Made by a program: the position numbers and the translations under genes
Shown here: positions 51,913-60,454 of the stretch, one piece after another
How positions within the stretch are numbered: the stretch's first letter is position 1
Layout: the number at the start of each line of letters is the position of its first letter
NCBI GenBank assembly: GCA_900770395.1
Contig: CAAGKM010000030.1
Coordinates: 1-64,000, forward strand
DNA from: an uncultured Prevotella sp.
GTDB lineage: Bacteria; Bacteroidota; Bacteroidia; Bacteroidales; Bacteroidaceae
DNA length: 64,000 nucleotides
Direction of reading: 5' to 3'
The notes under the pieces: generated by a model
The model's input: the letters and a program-made list of their open reading frames with translations, nothing else
Database searches by the model: none
Told to the model about the DNA's origin: nothing

Positions 51913-52923
51913 TTACTTTTTCGCATCCATAGCCTGGCAGGCGGTAATAGCCACCATCTTATAAATATCGTCAACAGAGCAGCCGCGGCTCAAATCGTTA
52001 ACAGGACGGGCAATACCCTGGAGGATAGGACCAAGTGCCTCTGCACCACCAAGACGCTGAACCAACTTATATGCTATATTACCCACCTCGAGACATGGGA
52101 ACACGAGGGTGTTTGCCTTACCTGCGATGTCGCTGCCAGGAGCTTTCTTATTACCTACAGCAGGAACAAGAGCGGCATCAGCCTGAAGCTCGCCGTCAAC
52201 ATTCAGCTCTGGGTTAAGCTCCTTTGCCATACGTGTAGCCTCAACCACCTTGTCTACCACCTCATGCTTTGCGCTGCCCTTGGTAGAGAAGCTCAGCATA
52301 GCCACACGGGGCTCAGCAAAACCAGCCACACTCTTGGCTGTCTGTGCTGTACAAACAGCTATCTGTGCCAACTGCTCTGCATCTGGCATTGGAGTAACGG
52401 CAACGTCACCAACAACCAATACACCATTCTCACCATACTCTGGTTTGTCGGTAATGAGAAGCATTGCACCACTCACACAAGAAATGCCGGGAGCACACTT
52501 GATAATCTGCAGTGCAGGACGCAGGGTGTCACCAGTAGTAGAGAGAGCACCGCTGATCTGACCATCAGCGCCGTCGGTCTTTATAATCATACATCCTAAA
52601 TAAAGAGGATTCTTCACCAGCTCACGTGCCTGCTCAATGGTCATGCCCTTTTTCTTTCTCAGCTCAGCAAGTTTCTCGGCATACTCCTCAGCCTTCGGAT
52701 TGTTCTCCGGGTCGATGAGGGTGGCCTTTCCTATATGCTCCAGTCCGTACTCCTTGCACATAGCCTCCACTTTTGCAGGATTGCCGATAAGGATAAGATC
52801 AGCAATATCGTCACGCAGCACCATATCGGCTGCTTTCAGTGTGCGCTCCTCCTCTGCCTCAGGGAGCACGATGCGCTGTTTGTTGCTTTTAGCACGCGCA
52901 ATAATTGATTCAACTAATGTCAT
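51913..52923 (-). CDS. pta: Phosphate acetyltransferase
   Basis: A 336-residue single-domain Pta (short type, lacking the N-terminal regulatory DRTGG part of E. coli Pta). Conserved stretches include RIVLPEAEEERTLKAAD, GCMIIKTDGADGQISGALSTT (quoted in part: DGADGQISGALSTT), SCVSGAMLLI, ADCAV-equivalent VGDVAVTPMPDAEQLAQIA, ARVAMLSFSTKGSAKH and FPCLEVGNIAYKLVQRLGGA. It makes acetyl phosphate from acetyl-CoA. Co-transcribed with ackA. Confidence 0.97.
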   Translation of the reverse strand: MTLVESIIARAKSNKQRIVLPEAEEERTLKAADMVLRDDIADLILIGNPAKVEAMCKEYGLEHIGKATLIDPENNPKAEEYAEKLAELRKKKGMTIEQARELVKNPLYLGCMIIKTDGADGQISGALSTTGDTLRPALQIIKCAPGISCVSGAMLLITDKPEYGENGVLVVGDVAVTPMPDAEQLAQIAVCTAQTAKSVAGFAEPRVAMLSFSTKGSAKHEVVDKVVEATRMAKELNPELNVDGELQADAALVPAVGNKKAPGSDIAGKANTLVFPCLEVGNIAYKLVQRLGGAEALGPILQGIARPVNDLSRGCSVDDIYKMVAITACQAMDAKK

Positions 52924-52986
52924 AGTAACTATTTGTTTTTAATTGTTTGTTGTTATATTTTTCTTTATTTTGCAATGTCGAGTGTG

Positions 52987-52994
52987 CAAAATTA
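52987..52994 (-). promoter_or_regulatory. -7 promoter element of pta-ackA
   Basis: CAAAATTA on the plus strand is TAATTTTG on the minus strand, 64 bp before the pta start. No clear -33 element. Confidence 0.45.
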
Positions 52995-53046
52995 CACATT
53001 TTATTTGATATAATGTGTAATTTATTGTGTAAAAATATATAAATAT

Positions 53047-53844
53047 CTATTTTTTCGTCCTTTCTTTCTTGAAAAGCTCCTCTGTAAGCACACTTTCCAG
53101 TTTTTCGGCAGATATGCGCAGCTTCAACTCACCTTTTATTGCCATGGTTATGCCTCCAGTCTCCTCGCTCACTACAATAACCACCGAGTCGTACTCCTGA
53201 GACATGCCGAGAGCCGCGCGGTGGCGCAGTCCAAGTTCCTTAGGTATGTCGAGGTCGTGGCTCACCGGCAGGATACATCCTGCTGAGTGTATTCTCCGTT
53301 TTGATATTATCATCGCACCGTCGTGAAGCGGCGAATTCTTGAAAAATATATTCTCTATCAGCTGCTGACTTATAATGGCATCTATGCGCTCACCCGTCTT
53401 CATCACCTCCTGCAATGAGTCAAAGCGCTCTATCACTATCAGCGCACCCTCCTTGCGCTTGCTCATTGCAAGGCAAGCCAGCACCACAGGCATAATGGTC
53501 TCCTTGTTGCGCAGTACATTTTTATCGCTCTTTTCTCTCAAAAACAATTGAGTAATAAACATAAACCGGCGGTGGGCACCGAGATTCTCAAGAAACTTTC
53601 GTATGTCCTGCTGGAAAAGTATTATAAGACCTATCACTCCCACACTCACCAACTTGTCCATAATCGAGCCCAAAAGCTTCATCTCAAGAATATGCGACAC
53701 AATAACCCAGAGAACCACGAAAATCATGATTCCCACGAACACATTCACCGAACGCGACTCCCTCATCAGCCTGTAGATATAGTAAAGCAACAGCGCTACA
53801 AGGAAAATGTCAACAGCGTCTTTTAATCCAAAATCGTATATCAT
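53047..53844 (-). CDS. cdaA: Diadenylate cyclase CdaA
   Basis: A 265-residue protein with three N-terminal membrane segments (DAVDIFLVALLLYYIYRL; VNVFVGIMIFVVLWVIV; LVSVGVIGLIILFQ) and a DAC domain. The catalytic motifs DGA (SPLHDGAMIIS) and RHR (GLRHRAALGMS) are present. It makes the second messenger c-di-AMP, which governs potassium and osmotic balance. Its start overlaps the folP stop by 4 bp; folP-cdaA adjacency is common in Bacteroidetes. No CdaR-type regulator is visible nearby. Confidence 0.95.
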   Translation of the reverse strand: MIYDFGLKDAVDIFLVALLLYYIYRLMRESRSVNVFVGIMIFVVLWVIVSHILEMKLLGSIMDKLVSVGVIGLIILFQQDIRKFLENLGAHRRFMFITQLFLREKSDKNVLRNKETIMPVVLACLAMSKRKEGALIVIERFDSLQEVMKTGERIDAIISQQLIENIFFKNSPLHDGAMIISKRRIHSAGCILPVSHDLDIPKELGLRHRAALGMSQEYDSVVIVVSEETGGITMAIKGELKLRISAEKLESVLTEELFKKERTKK

Positions 53845-54677
53845 ATTTTTCCAAATATCTTCACAGCTTCCACTGCCTCCCTCACATCATGCACTCTCAA
53901 AATCCTCGCTCCAGCCATAAGCGATATGGTGTTGAGCACCGTTGTGCCGTTGAGTGAAGTCTCTGGTGTGCCACCGATGAGTTTGTAAATCATTGTCTTG
54001 CGGGATATTCCCGACAGTACTGGCAACTCCAACACACTAAGTTTGTCAAGCTCACGCATTATGTCGTAGTTTTGTTCAAGCGTTTTGCCAAATCCGAATC
54101 CAGGGTCGAGTATTATATCCTTCTGTCCAAGGTCGCGCAACTGCTGCACCTTTTCCGCAAACCATATCATCATATCGTGAATATTGCTGTTGGTCGACAT
54201 TAATATATAAGGTGTACCAAGCCGTGCCGCCATTCTGAACATCTCAGGATAGTCATCATCCTTGGTTACGGCGCTGTCAGCACCTCCAAAGGCACCGTTG
54301 ATATTGCCTCCGCTCACATCATTTATAATGTCGGCACCAAACTCCTCAACGGCCATCCTTGCCACTTCGGGACGGAAAGTGTCTATACTCACCACCGCAT
54401 CGGGCTGTTCTCTATAAACAATCTGAAGACCATAGCGCAAACGTTCCATTTCCTCTTGCTCGGTCACATATTTTGCTCCTGGGCGTGTGGAGAATGCTCC
54501 AACATCTATTATCTCACCACCCTCATTGATTATAGCATTTACCCTGTCGGATATCTCCTGCTCGGTCTGTTTTCGGCTGTCGCTATAAAATGAGTCGGGA
54601 GTGACGTTGAGTATTCCCATTACAACCGGACTGCCCAAGTCCATCAGCCTGCCCTTCACATTTATCGTATAACTCAT
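53841..54677 (-). CDS. folP: Dihydropteroate synthase
   Basis: A 278-residue TIM barrel of normal length: MGILNVTPDSFYSDSR, VGAFSTRPGA (the DVGGxSTRPG equivalent, here with Ala), VSIDTFRPEVA, INDVSGG, ILDPGFGFGKT and SRK near the end. It joins p-aminobenzoate to hydroxymethyldihydropterin in folate synthesis and is the sulfonamide target. Overlaps of 4 bp with the genes on both sides tie it to tlpA-like upstream and cdaA downstream. Confidence 0.96.
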   Translation of the reverse strand: MSYTINVKGRLMDLGSPVVMGILNVTPDSFYSDSRKQTEQEISDRVNAIINEGGEIIDVGAFSTRPGAKYVTEQEEMERLRYGLQIVYREQPDAVVSIDTFRPEVARMAVEEFGADIINDVSGGNINGAFGGADSAVTKDDDYPEMFRMAARLGTPYILMSTNSNIHDMMIWFAEKVQQLRDLGQKDIILDPGFGFGKTLEQNYDIMRELDKLSVLELPVLSGISRKTMIYKLIGGTPETSLNGTTVLNTISLMAGARILRVHDVREAVEAVKIFGKI

Positions 54678-55204
54678 TCTTCAGAGATTTTTTTCAATAT
54701 TTTCTCCAGTTTCTCTATCATCACCGTGGCAAGCTCCACCTTTCCATCAGGATTGATAACATACATCGTTGGAATCCATTTAATATGATAATCCTTTGAT
54801 ATTTTTGTTTCTTTCCAAGGCTTATATTCGCAAGTCTGAACCCACTTCACTTCATTTTCACTCAAATATTTTTCAAGAGCCTCGGCGGTCTTGTCAAATG
54901 ATACTCCTACAAACACCACCCTATCAGAAGCATAATTTTCATACAGTTCCTTCATTTTAGGAGTTTCCTTACGGCAGTCGGGACACCATGAAGCCCAAAA
55001 ATCTATCACTACATACTTGCCTTTCAGATTACTTATCTTTCCAACTTTGCCGCCAACAGTAAAATCAGGAGCGAAATCACCTTTTTTCAATAATTCTGTA
55101 GCATACCTCTCATCATCATCACCTGCCATATTATCTCCATTACATGCCGTAATACTGCTTATAACCGACAGCAACATAAAAGCCAAACAAAATATCTTTC
55201 TCAT
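54674..55204 (-). CDS. TlpA-like thioredoxin-fold lipoprotein
   Basis: A 176-residue protein with lipoprotein signal (VISSITAC) and a thioredoxin domain from about 45. DFAPDFTVGGKVGKISNLKG is followed by VVIDFWASWCPDCRKETP with the redox CxxC (WCPDC), and IPTMYVINPDGKV holds the cis-Pro. It is probably a periplasmic-side thiol-disulfide oxidoreductase of the TlpA/ResA type. Its stop overlaps the folP start by 4 bp. Substrate unknown. Confidence 0.88.
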   Translation of the reverse strand: MRKIFCLAFMLLSVISSITACNGDNMAGDDDERYATELLKKGDFAPDFTVGGKVGKISNLKGKYVVIDFWASWCPDCRKETPKMKELYENYASDRVVFVGVSFDKTAEALEKYLSENEVKWVQTCEYKPWKETKISKDYHIKWIPTMYVINPDGKVELATVMIEKLEKILKKISEE

Positions 55205-55250
55205 AGTTTATTATATTTTAATTACACATTATTATATATATATGAAAAAA

Positions 55251-55973
55251 CTATTCATAGTCATCCACCACGCCATTGATAAAATCGTTCATGGGTTTTC
55301 CTACTTTAAAAATTCTCTCAGCCTCGTCCATCCAGCCGTCATGCTCAAAAAAACTGTCATCAACCTTCGTCCAGGCACAATAGTCCTTCATTCTAAGATA
55401 TTCTATATGCTCATAATCTTTTGGAAATCCAGACGGACAGGTCTTCAACCGCTCAATACCAAAACCCTTATATCCTTTTGGCCATCCAGCTTCCGAAATT
55501 TGTTGTTCTGAATGATGAATATCACCGAACAAATCAACAAAATCCTTGTTTTCCACACAGCCAAGCCATTCATCAATATTAGCCATTATCTCATTGCGGC
55601 ATGATGTCAATATATTTGTAGGCAACCAATATGTGCCTACTGCAAGCATACACTCACCCGGTTCAAGATGTATATAATATCCTCCATGCAGCGACTTCTT
55701 TCCATGAGCTGCCATATAGACTCCGAAATGGCGCTTATATGGCGACTTGTCAGGCGAAAATCTCGTGTCACGGTTAAATCTGTATGTACAGTCCTTCACC
55801 TGCAAATGTGAAAGCGAAGAATCGAACACACAAATCCTGTGCAGCATTTCCTCTACATCTGCCTCAAAATCCTTACGAACTGCAAGATATTCCTTCTTAT
55901 TTGCCTGATACCACTCACGGTTGTTGTTTGCGGCAATATCACTTAAATATTTCAATATACGTTTTACGTCCAT
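55251..55973 (-). CDS. DUF2461-family protein
   Basis: A 240-residue protein starting MDVKRILKYLSDIAANNNREWYQ at ATG 55973 (quoted in part: MDVKRILKYLSDIA); an in-frame TTG at 55994 falls in the promoter. The family hallmarks are NNREWYQANKKEY, CTYRFNRDTRFSPDKSPYKRH (quoted in part: YRFNRDTRFSPDKSPYK), FGVYMA and GGYYIHLEPGECMLAVGTY. The biochemical function of DUF2461 is not known. It precedes the tlpA-folP-cdaA set by 46 bp on the same strand. Confidence 0.9.
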   Translation of the reverse strand: MDVKRILKYLSDIAANNNREWYQANKKEYLAVRKDFEADVEEMLHRICVFDSSLSHLQVKDCTYRFNRDTRFSPDKSPYKRHFGVYMAAHGKKSLHGGYYIHLEPGECMLAVGTYWLPTNILTSCRNEIMANIDEWLGCVENKDFVDLFGDIHHSEQQISEAGWPKGYKGFGIERLKTCPSGFPKDYEHIEYLRMKDYCAWTKVDDSFFEHDGWMDEAERIFKVGKPMNDFINGVVDDYE

Positions 55974-55991
55974 TTCTATTTTATTTTTGTG

Positions 55992-56022
55992 CAAAAATAA
56001 TAAAACTTATTCATTCTCACAA
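55992..56022 (-). promoter_or_regulatory. Promoter of the DUF2461 gene
   Basis: Minus strand -7 TATTTTTG (CAAAAATA 55992-55999) with TTG (CAA 56020-56022) 20 bp away. The leader would be only about 12 nt. Confidence 0.6.
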
Positions 56023-56057
56023 CTTTTTTGAAATAAAATAAGAAAAACCCTCTATAG

Positions 56058-56265
56058 TTTTCCACAAATTGTTAATAACACTGTGGAAAACCGTGAAATT
56101 ATTATTTTAAAACTTATCAACTTATCCACACAATTAACTAAAACATAATTGAGAACGGGATATCAACACAGTTATTTTGCACTTTTAACTAACTTTTAAA
56201 CGATTTTATGCCATAAAAAGATATAAACTTATTAATTTTGCACCTAAATAGCAAATTGTGGATAA
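56058..56265. other. AT-rich intergenic block with four DnaA-box-like sites (candidate replication origin)
   Basis: In the 476-base gap between DUF2461 and nadA there are two perfect DnaA boxes, TTATCCACA (56122-56130) and its reverse TGTGGATAA (56257-56265). Two one-mismatch boxes also occur, TTTTCCACA (56058-56066) and TGTGGAAAA (56082-56090). Weaker ones are TTATCAACT (56114) and TTATTAACA (near 56377). The surrounding DNA is about 75-80 percent A+T and non-coding. Genes to the left run mostly leftwards and nadA runs rightwards. No dnaA gene is in the window. This is a candidate only. Confidence 0.45.
56233..56240 (+). promoter_or_regulatory. -7 promoter element upstream of nadA
   Basis: TAATTTTG followed by CAC; it would give a leader of about 200 nt to nadA that includes the rightmost DnaA box. 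No -33 TTTG at the proper distance. Confidence 0.4.
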
Positions 56266-56449
56266 ATATGTTATATGCTTATATATCAGAAACAAAATAT
56301 TAACATATACTGTTGGTAACTGATTATAATACGTTGATAACGAAATAACCAAATAAATATAAGAAAAGTTATAAACTTATTAACAGGCTATCATCTATAA
56401 CATATCTTTTATAAAAAATAAAAAGAAAGAATATAAAAATAATATTGCA

Positions 56450-57439
56450 ATGCTGAAAACAGAGTGGAAAGAGAAAGGGTTTATTGATGAGCCCGTGGCT
56501 GAGGGTACAGACCTGAAGGCTGAGATAAGAAAATTGTGTGAGGAAAAGAATGCAGTGATTCTTGCTCACTACTATACAAGGAAAGAGGTGCAGGAAGTTG
56601 CCGACTTTATTGGCGACTCGCTTGCCCTTGCACGTAAGGCTGAGAATATCGACGCCAAGATAATTGTGATGTGCGGTGTTCACTTCATGGCTGAGACCTG
56701 TAAGATTCTCTCGCCAGAGAAACTTGTGATAGCTCCCGACCTCAATGCCGGCTGCTCGCTTGCCGATAGCTGTAAGGCAGAGGACTTGAAAAAATATAAG
56801 GAGGAGCATCCGGGATATACCGTGGTGAGTTACGTCAACACCACAGCTGCCGTGAAGGCTCTCACCGATGTTGTGGTGACAAGCGGCAACGCAAAGAAGA
56901 TTATAGATCAGTTGCCAGAGGATGAGAAGATAATTTTTGGTCCCGATTATAATCTTGGCTCATATATAAATAATGTGACAGGTAGGAACATGTTGCTTTG
57001 GAATGGCGGTTGCCATGTTCATGAGCGTTTCTCTGTGGCTGAGATAGCAAAGCTCAAGAATCAGCATCCCGATGCCGTTGTGCTGGCACATCCCGAGTGT
57101 AAGGCTCCTGTATTGGCTGCTGCTGATGTAGTAGGCTCAACAGCCGTGCTTTTGAAGTATGCCATCGCCCACCCTAAAAAGAAATATATCGTTGCCACAG
57201 AGGCTGGAATATTGCACGAGATGCAGCGCGAGTGTCCCGATACCGAGTTTATTCCAGTACCACCGGAGATAAGTGAGGGTGGAGCCGGCTGTTCGTGCAA
57301 CGAATGTGACTATATGAAAATGAATACACTTCTTAAGATATATAACTCCTTGAAATACGAATGGCCGTCAATAGAGGTTGACCCTGAGATTGCAAAGGAT
57401 GCTGTAAAGCCTATTGAGCGTATGCTCAAGATGAGTTAG
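56450..57439 (+). CDS. nadA: Quinolinate synthase
   Basis: A 329-residue [4Fe-4S] enzyme condensing iminoaspartate with dihydroxyacetone phosphate to quinolinate. Visible: AVILAHYYTRKEVQEVADFIGDSL (quoted in part: LAHYYTRKEVQEVADF), CGVHFMAET, APDLNAGCSLADSC with a cluster Cys, VTSGNA, FGPDYNLG, WNGGCHVHE, HPEC, TEAGILHEM, and the late GCSCNECDYMKMN Cys. nadB and nadC are not adjacent in this window. A strong terminator follows. Confidence 0.97.
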   Translation: MLKTEWKEKGFIDEPVAEGTDLKAEIRKLCEEKNAVILAHYYTRKEVQEVADFIGDSLALARKAENIDAKIIVMCGVHFMAETCKILSPEKLVIAPDLNAGCSLADSCKAEDLKKYKEEHPGYTVVSYVNTTAAVKALTDVVVTSGNAKKIIDQLPEDEKIIFGPDYNLGSYINNVTGRNMLLWNGGCHVHERFSVAEIAKLKNQHPDAVVLAHPECKAPVLAAADVVGSTAVLLKYAIAHPKKKYIVATEAGILHEMQRECPDTEFIPVPPEISEGGAGCSCNECDYMKMNTLLKIYNSLKYEWPSIEVDPEIAKDAVKPIERMLKMS

Positions 57440-57450
57440 TTAACAAGTAA

Positions 57451-57487
57451 ATAAGTGCTGCGAAAAGTCGCAGCACTTATTTTTTTA
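57451..57487 (+). terminator. Intrinsic terminator of nadA
   Basis: Perfect 13-bp stem ATAAGTGCTGCGA (57451-57463) / TCGCAGCACTTAT (57468-57480), AAAG loop, then TTTTTT. Confidence 0.92.
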
Positions 57488-57542
57488 CTGTAATCATCCG
57501 TAAACGTTTTCTTTTAAAAAAGGGTAATAACCGATATTATTA

Positions 57543-57574
57543 TTTGGTTAATAGGAGAAAATTATCTACTTTTG
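57543..57574 (+). promoter_or_regulatory. Promoter of the small secreted protein and pectate lyase genes
   Basis: TTTG (57543-57546) and TACTTTTG (57567-57574), 20 bp apart, 42 bp before the first start codon. Confidence 0.78.
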
Positions 57575-57616
57575 CAGTAAACTACAATTTTTGATTAAAA
57601 ACTAATAAAACTGATA

Positions 57617-58060
57617 ATGAGAAAACTTTTTTTGGCGATGTGGCTTTTTGCCTCTGTGCTTAATGTTTTTGGCGGCAATGAGCAGACCGTTACCGTGAAC
57701 GGCGAGGTGCTTACGGGAAAAACTGTAAATACGATGACATTCAGTGGCAGTGATGTCACACTCGTTTTTACTGACAATACCATTAAGACTTACGACATGG
57801 AGTTGGTGAGGGTGTTTTTTGGCACCAATACAGGTATTAATGACATAAGTGTTGCTTCAAAACATGTTTTTGTAGGCGGTGAGCTTGTTGTCGATGGAAT
57901 ATCTGCTGGAACAACAGTGAGCATATTCGATATGGGCGGCAAGATGGTTGCAAGCAAAAAATCGGATGGCAACATTGTGAAAATCAGCATTGACGGTCTT
58001 CAAAGCGGTGTGTATGTTATGAGAGCCGGAAACACTGTTGTTAAGTTTGTAAAAAAATAA
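57617..58060 (+). CDS. Small secreted protein with T9SS type A-like C-terminal domain
   Basis: A 147-residue protein with signal peptide (MRKLFLAMWLFASVLNVFGG). Residues about 20-65 are a small beta domain (EQTVTVNGEVLTGKTVNTMT), similar in style to the N-terminal part of the following pectate lyase (FTDNTIKTYDMELVRVFFGT versus NTNDIKTYNTENISEVNIS). Residues about 80-147 (GGELVVDGISAGTTVSIFDM, then GLQSGVYVMRAGNTVVKFVKK in part) are the seven-strand sorting-type domain seen in T9SS cargo. It is 15 bp upstream of the lyase gene and certainly co-transcribed. Function unknown; a partner or anchor of the lyase is a guess. Confidence 0.75.
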   Translation: MRKLFLAMWLFASVLNVFGGNEQTVTVNGEVLTGKTVNTMTFSGSDVTLVFTDNTIKTYDMELVRVFFGTNTGINDISVASKHVFVGGELVVDGISAGTTVSIFDMGGKMVASKKSDGNIVKISIDGLQSGVYVMRAGNTVVKFVKK

Positions 58061-58075
58061 AAGGAGGATAACATT

Positions 58076-60352
58076 ATGAAAAGAATATATTTGGCGGTGA
58101 CAATTATTGTTGCGACATGCGCTACAACCTGGGCGCAGAGTGTGAACAGAGACATGAATAAGAACCAGATGCACATCACACTCAACACTAACGATATAAA
58201 GACATATAACACTGAGAATATATCTGAAGTGAATATTTCTACTAATGGGGATGTAACCGTGGGCAGCGATGTGTATTCGGGTAATGTGAGCAATATATCA
58301 TTCACCAAGGCTTTGAAGGATGCTGATGGTGGAACTGTTTCCAATGAGGCAAATAAGGTGGAGATAATCACCGCCAGGGGTTGGAAGGAGTGCGCATACG
58401 TTACTTGGAAGCCATTCAGCGGCGCCACCTCTTATAATATATATGTGAAAGGTGGTCAGTACAATGATTTCACTAAGATTGACAACATGCTTGTGCGCAA
58501 CTATGACACATATGGCAGAGCAGATGCTTTGGGACTTAAGGCTGGCAGCAGCTATGAGCTGAAGGTGGTGCCTGTTAAAGAAGACGGTACAGAGATGTCA
58601 GACAATGCAAACACTGCAACAAATATTAATGTGGTGAATTACGACCGCTCAGGATTTGCATTTAAGGGTAATAATACCACACCAGGAGCATATAATGCCG
58701 ACGGAACTCTGAAGACGGGAACAATCGTGCTGTATGTTACAAAGAATAATGTCAGCAAGGTTACTTACACTGCAGAAAAGGGACAGAACTCCAAAACAAA
58801 TGCCACATATACTGGACTGCAGAATGTGCTGTCAGAGTCATCGCTGAAGAATCTCACTGTGCCAATTTGTGTGCGTATCATCGGTACTATCACAAACAAT
58901 GAGTTTCCGCAAAGCATGTGGGGTAGCAAAGATGAGGGTTTGCAGATAAAGAATACTACTGAGAATGGAGTCACATTTGAGGGAGTTGGCGATGATGCCG
59001 CTATATGGGGATTCGGCATTCTTTGTCGTGCCACGCACTACACTGAGCTGCGTAATTTTGCTGTGATGCTCTGCAAGGATGACTGCGTAAGCCTTGACAC
59101 AGACAACCAATATTCATGGGTACACAATCTTGATTTGTTTTATGGACAGACAGGTAGCGATTCCGACCAGGCAAAAGGTGACGGCACTATTGACGTGAAG
59201 GCAAAATCAAGTCATCAGACTTACAGTTATAATCACTTGTGGGACTCAGGAAAGGCATCGCTCTGTGGTATGGGAAGCGAAACCACTGAGAGCTATATAG
59301 ATTATCACCACAACTGGTTTGACCATTCTGACTCCCGTCATCCACGTGTCCGTACAATGACCGTGCATGTTTGGAACAACTACTACGACGGTGTGTCGAA
59401 GTATGGCGTAGGCTCTACGATGGGCAGCAGTGTGTTTGTGGAGAACAATTATTACCGCAACTCAAAATATCCTATGCTCATATCAATGCAAGGAACCGAC
59501 ATAAAAGGCGGCAAGGGAACATTCTCAAGTGAGGATGGAGGTGTGATAAAGAGTTTCGGAAACATATATGCTGAATATGCCGCATCAAAGGTTGCGCAGT
59601 ATAAGCCTGTGATATACGCTGACAATAACGTTGAGTTTGACTGCTATGAGGTAGCCGCACGCGACGAAAAGGTGCCTGCAACAGTAAAAGCTAAGCAAGG
59701 CGGAACGTCATACAACAATTTCGACACCGACGCATCTATTATGCACAGCTATAAGGCTATGGCAGCCGTTGATGTTCCTACAGCTGTAACTGGCTATTAC
59801 GGTGCCGGACGAATGAATCACGGTGACTTCACATGGACATTCAATAATGAGACGGAAGATACCAGCTATGACATTAACGAAGCTTTGAAGACAGCCATAC
59901 AAAACTATAAGTCGAGCCTCGTAGGAGTATTTGGTGAGGAGGTTAGTGGTGGAGACACTCCTGATAATCCTAATCCTGATACCCCTGACAACCCAGGTGA
60001 GATTGCTGATGGTGCCGTGGTGTGTGACTTTATGAAAGGTGCTCCATCGAGCAACATCTTCACAGTTAACGGCAATTATTCTACCAGTAAAGGCTCTGCC
60101 ACATATGGAGGAAAGACATATACTAAGTGTCTGAAGATGGAGACGACCACATCAATAAAATTCACTACAAGCAAGAAAATGAAGATGACTCTTGTATTTG
60201 CTGACTCTGAGACTGGCAATATTAAAATAAATAATGTGAAGAAAACAAGCTCAACCAATACTCTTATTGAGGAAATTGAGGGCAGTGTTGAGATTAAGAA
60301 AGCTGATACAAGAAATCTGTTTCTTATCGTTCTTGAGGATATTTCCGAATAA
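58076..60352 (+). CDS. Pectate lyase, polysaccharide lyase family 1 (secreted, multidomain)
   Basis: A 758-residue protein with signal peptide (MKRIYLAVTIIVATCATTWA). N-terminal small beta domain about 25-80, Fn3-like domain about 95-190 (RGWKECAYVTWKPFSGATSY), PL1 beta-helix about 200-580. PL1 motifs include AIWGFGILCRATHYTELRN, the DDCVSLD acidic calcium-binding region, YHHNWFDHSDSRHPRVR with the catalytic-base Arg, and HVWNNYYDGVSKYG. A Pro/Asp/Thr linker (GGDTPDNPNPDTPDNPG, about 635-652) leads to a C-terminal beta domain of about 100 residues. It splits polygalacturonate by beta-elimination; KduI and KduD, encoded 10 kb away, process the downstream product. Confidence 0.93.
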   Translation: MKRIYLAVTIIVATCATTWAQSVNRDMNKNQMHITLNTNDIKTYNTENISEVNISTNGDVTVGSDVYSGNVSNISFTKALKDADGGTVSNEANKVEIITARGWKECAYVTWKPFSGATSYNIYVKGGQYNDFTKIDNMLVRNYDTYGRADALGLKAGSSYELKVVPVKEDGTEMSDNANTATNINVVNYDRSGFAFKGNNTTPGAYNADGTLKTGTIVLYVTKNNVSKVTYTAEKGQNSKTNATYTGLQNVLSESSLKNLTVPICVRIIGTITNNEFPQSMWGSKDEGLQIKNTTENGVTFEGVGDDAAIWGFGILCRATHYTELRNFAVMLCKDDCVSLDTDNQYSWVHNLDLFYGQTGSDSDQAKGDGTIDVKAKSSHQTYSYNHLWDSGKASLCGMGSETTESYIDYHHNWFDHSDSRHPRVRTMTVHVWNNYYDGVSKYGVGSTMGSSVFVENNYYRNSKYPMLISMQGTDIKGGKGTFSSEDGGVIKSFGNIYAEYAASKVAQYKPVIYADNNVEFDCYEVAARDEKVPATVKAKQGGTSYNNFDTDASIMHSYKAMAAVDVPTAVTGYYGAGRMNHGDFTWTFNNETEDTSYDINEALKTAIQNYKSSLVGVFGEEVSGGDTPDNPNPDTPDNPGEIADGAVVCDFMKGAPSSNIFTVNGNYSTSKGSATYGGKTYTKCLKMETTTSIKFTTSKKMKMTLVFADSETGNIKINNVKKTSSTNTLIEEIEGSVEIKKADTRNLFLIVLEDISE

Positions 60353-60390
60353 ATATTTATGTTATAAGATTAAAAACCAGTATTATTTTG

Positions 60391-60426
60391 CGGGATGTGT
60401 CAGCGGTGGCGCATCCCGTTTTTTTA
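60391..60426 (+). terminator. Terminator of the pectate lyase operon
   Basis: CGGGATG (60391-60397) pairs with CATCCCG (60412-60418), followed by TTTTTTTT. It lies 39 bp after the lyase stop. Confidence 0.85.
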
Positions 60427-60454
60427 TTTGAGTGGATTACAAATTCAAACGGTT

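Noticed and set aside
51903..51974. Upstream extension of ackA
   Set aside because: It overlaps the pta 3' end; MKILVLNCGSSSIK is the normal acetate kinase start.
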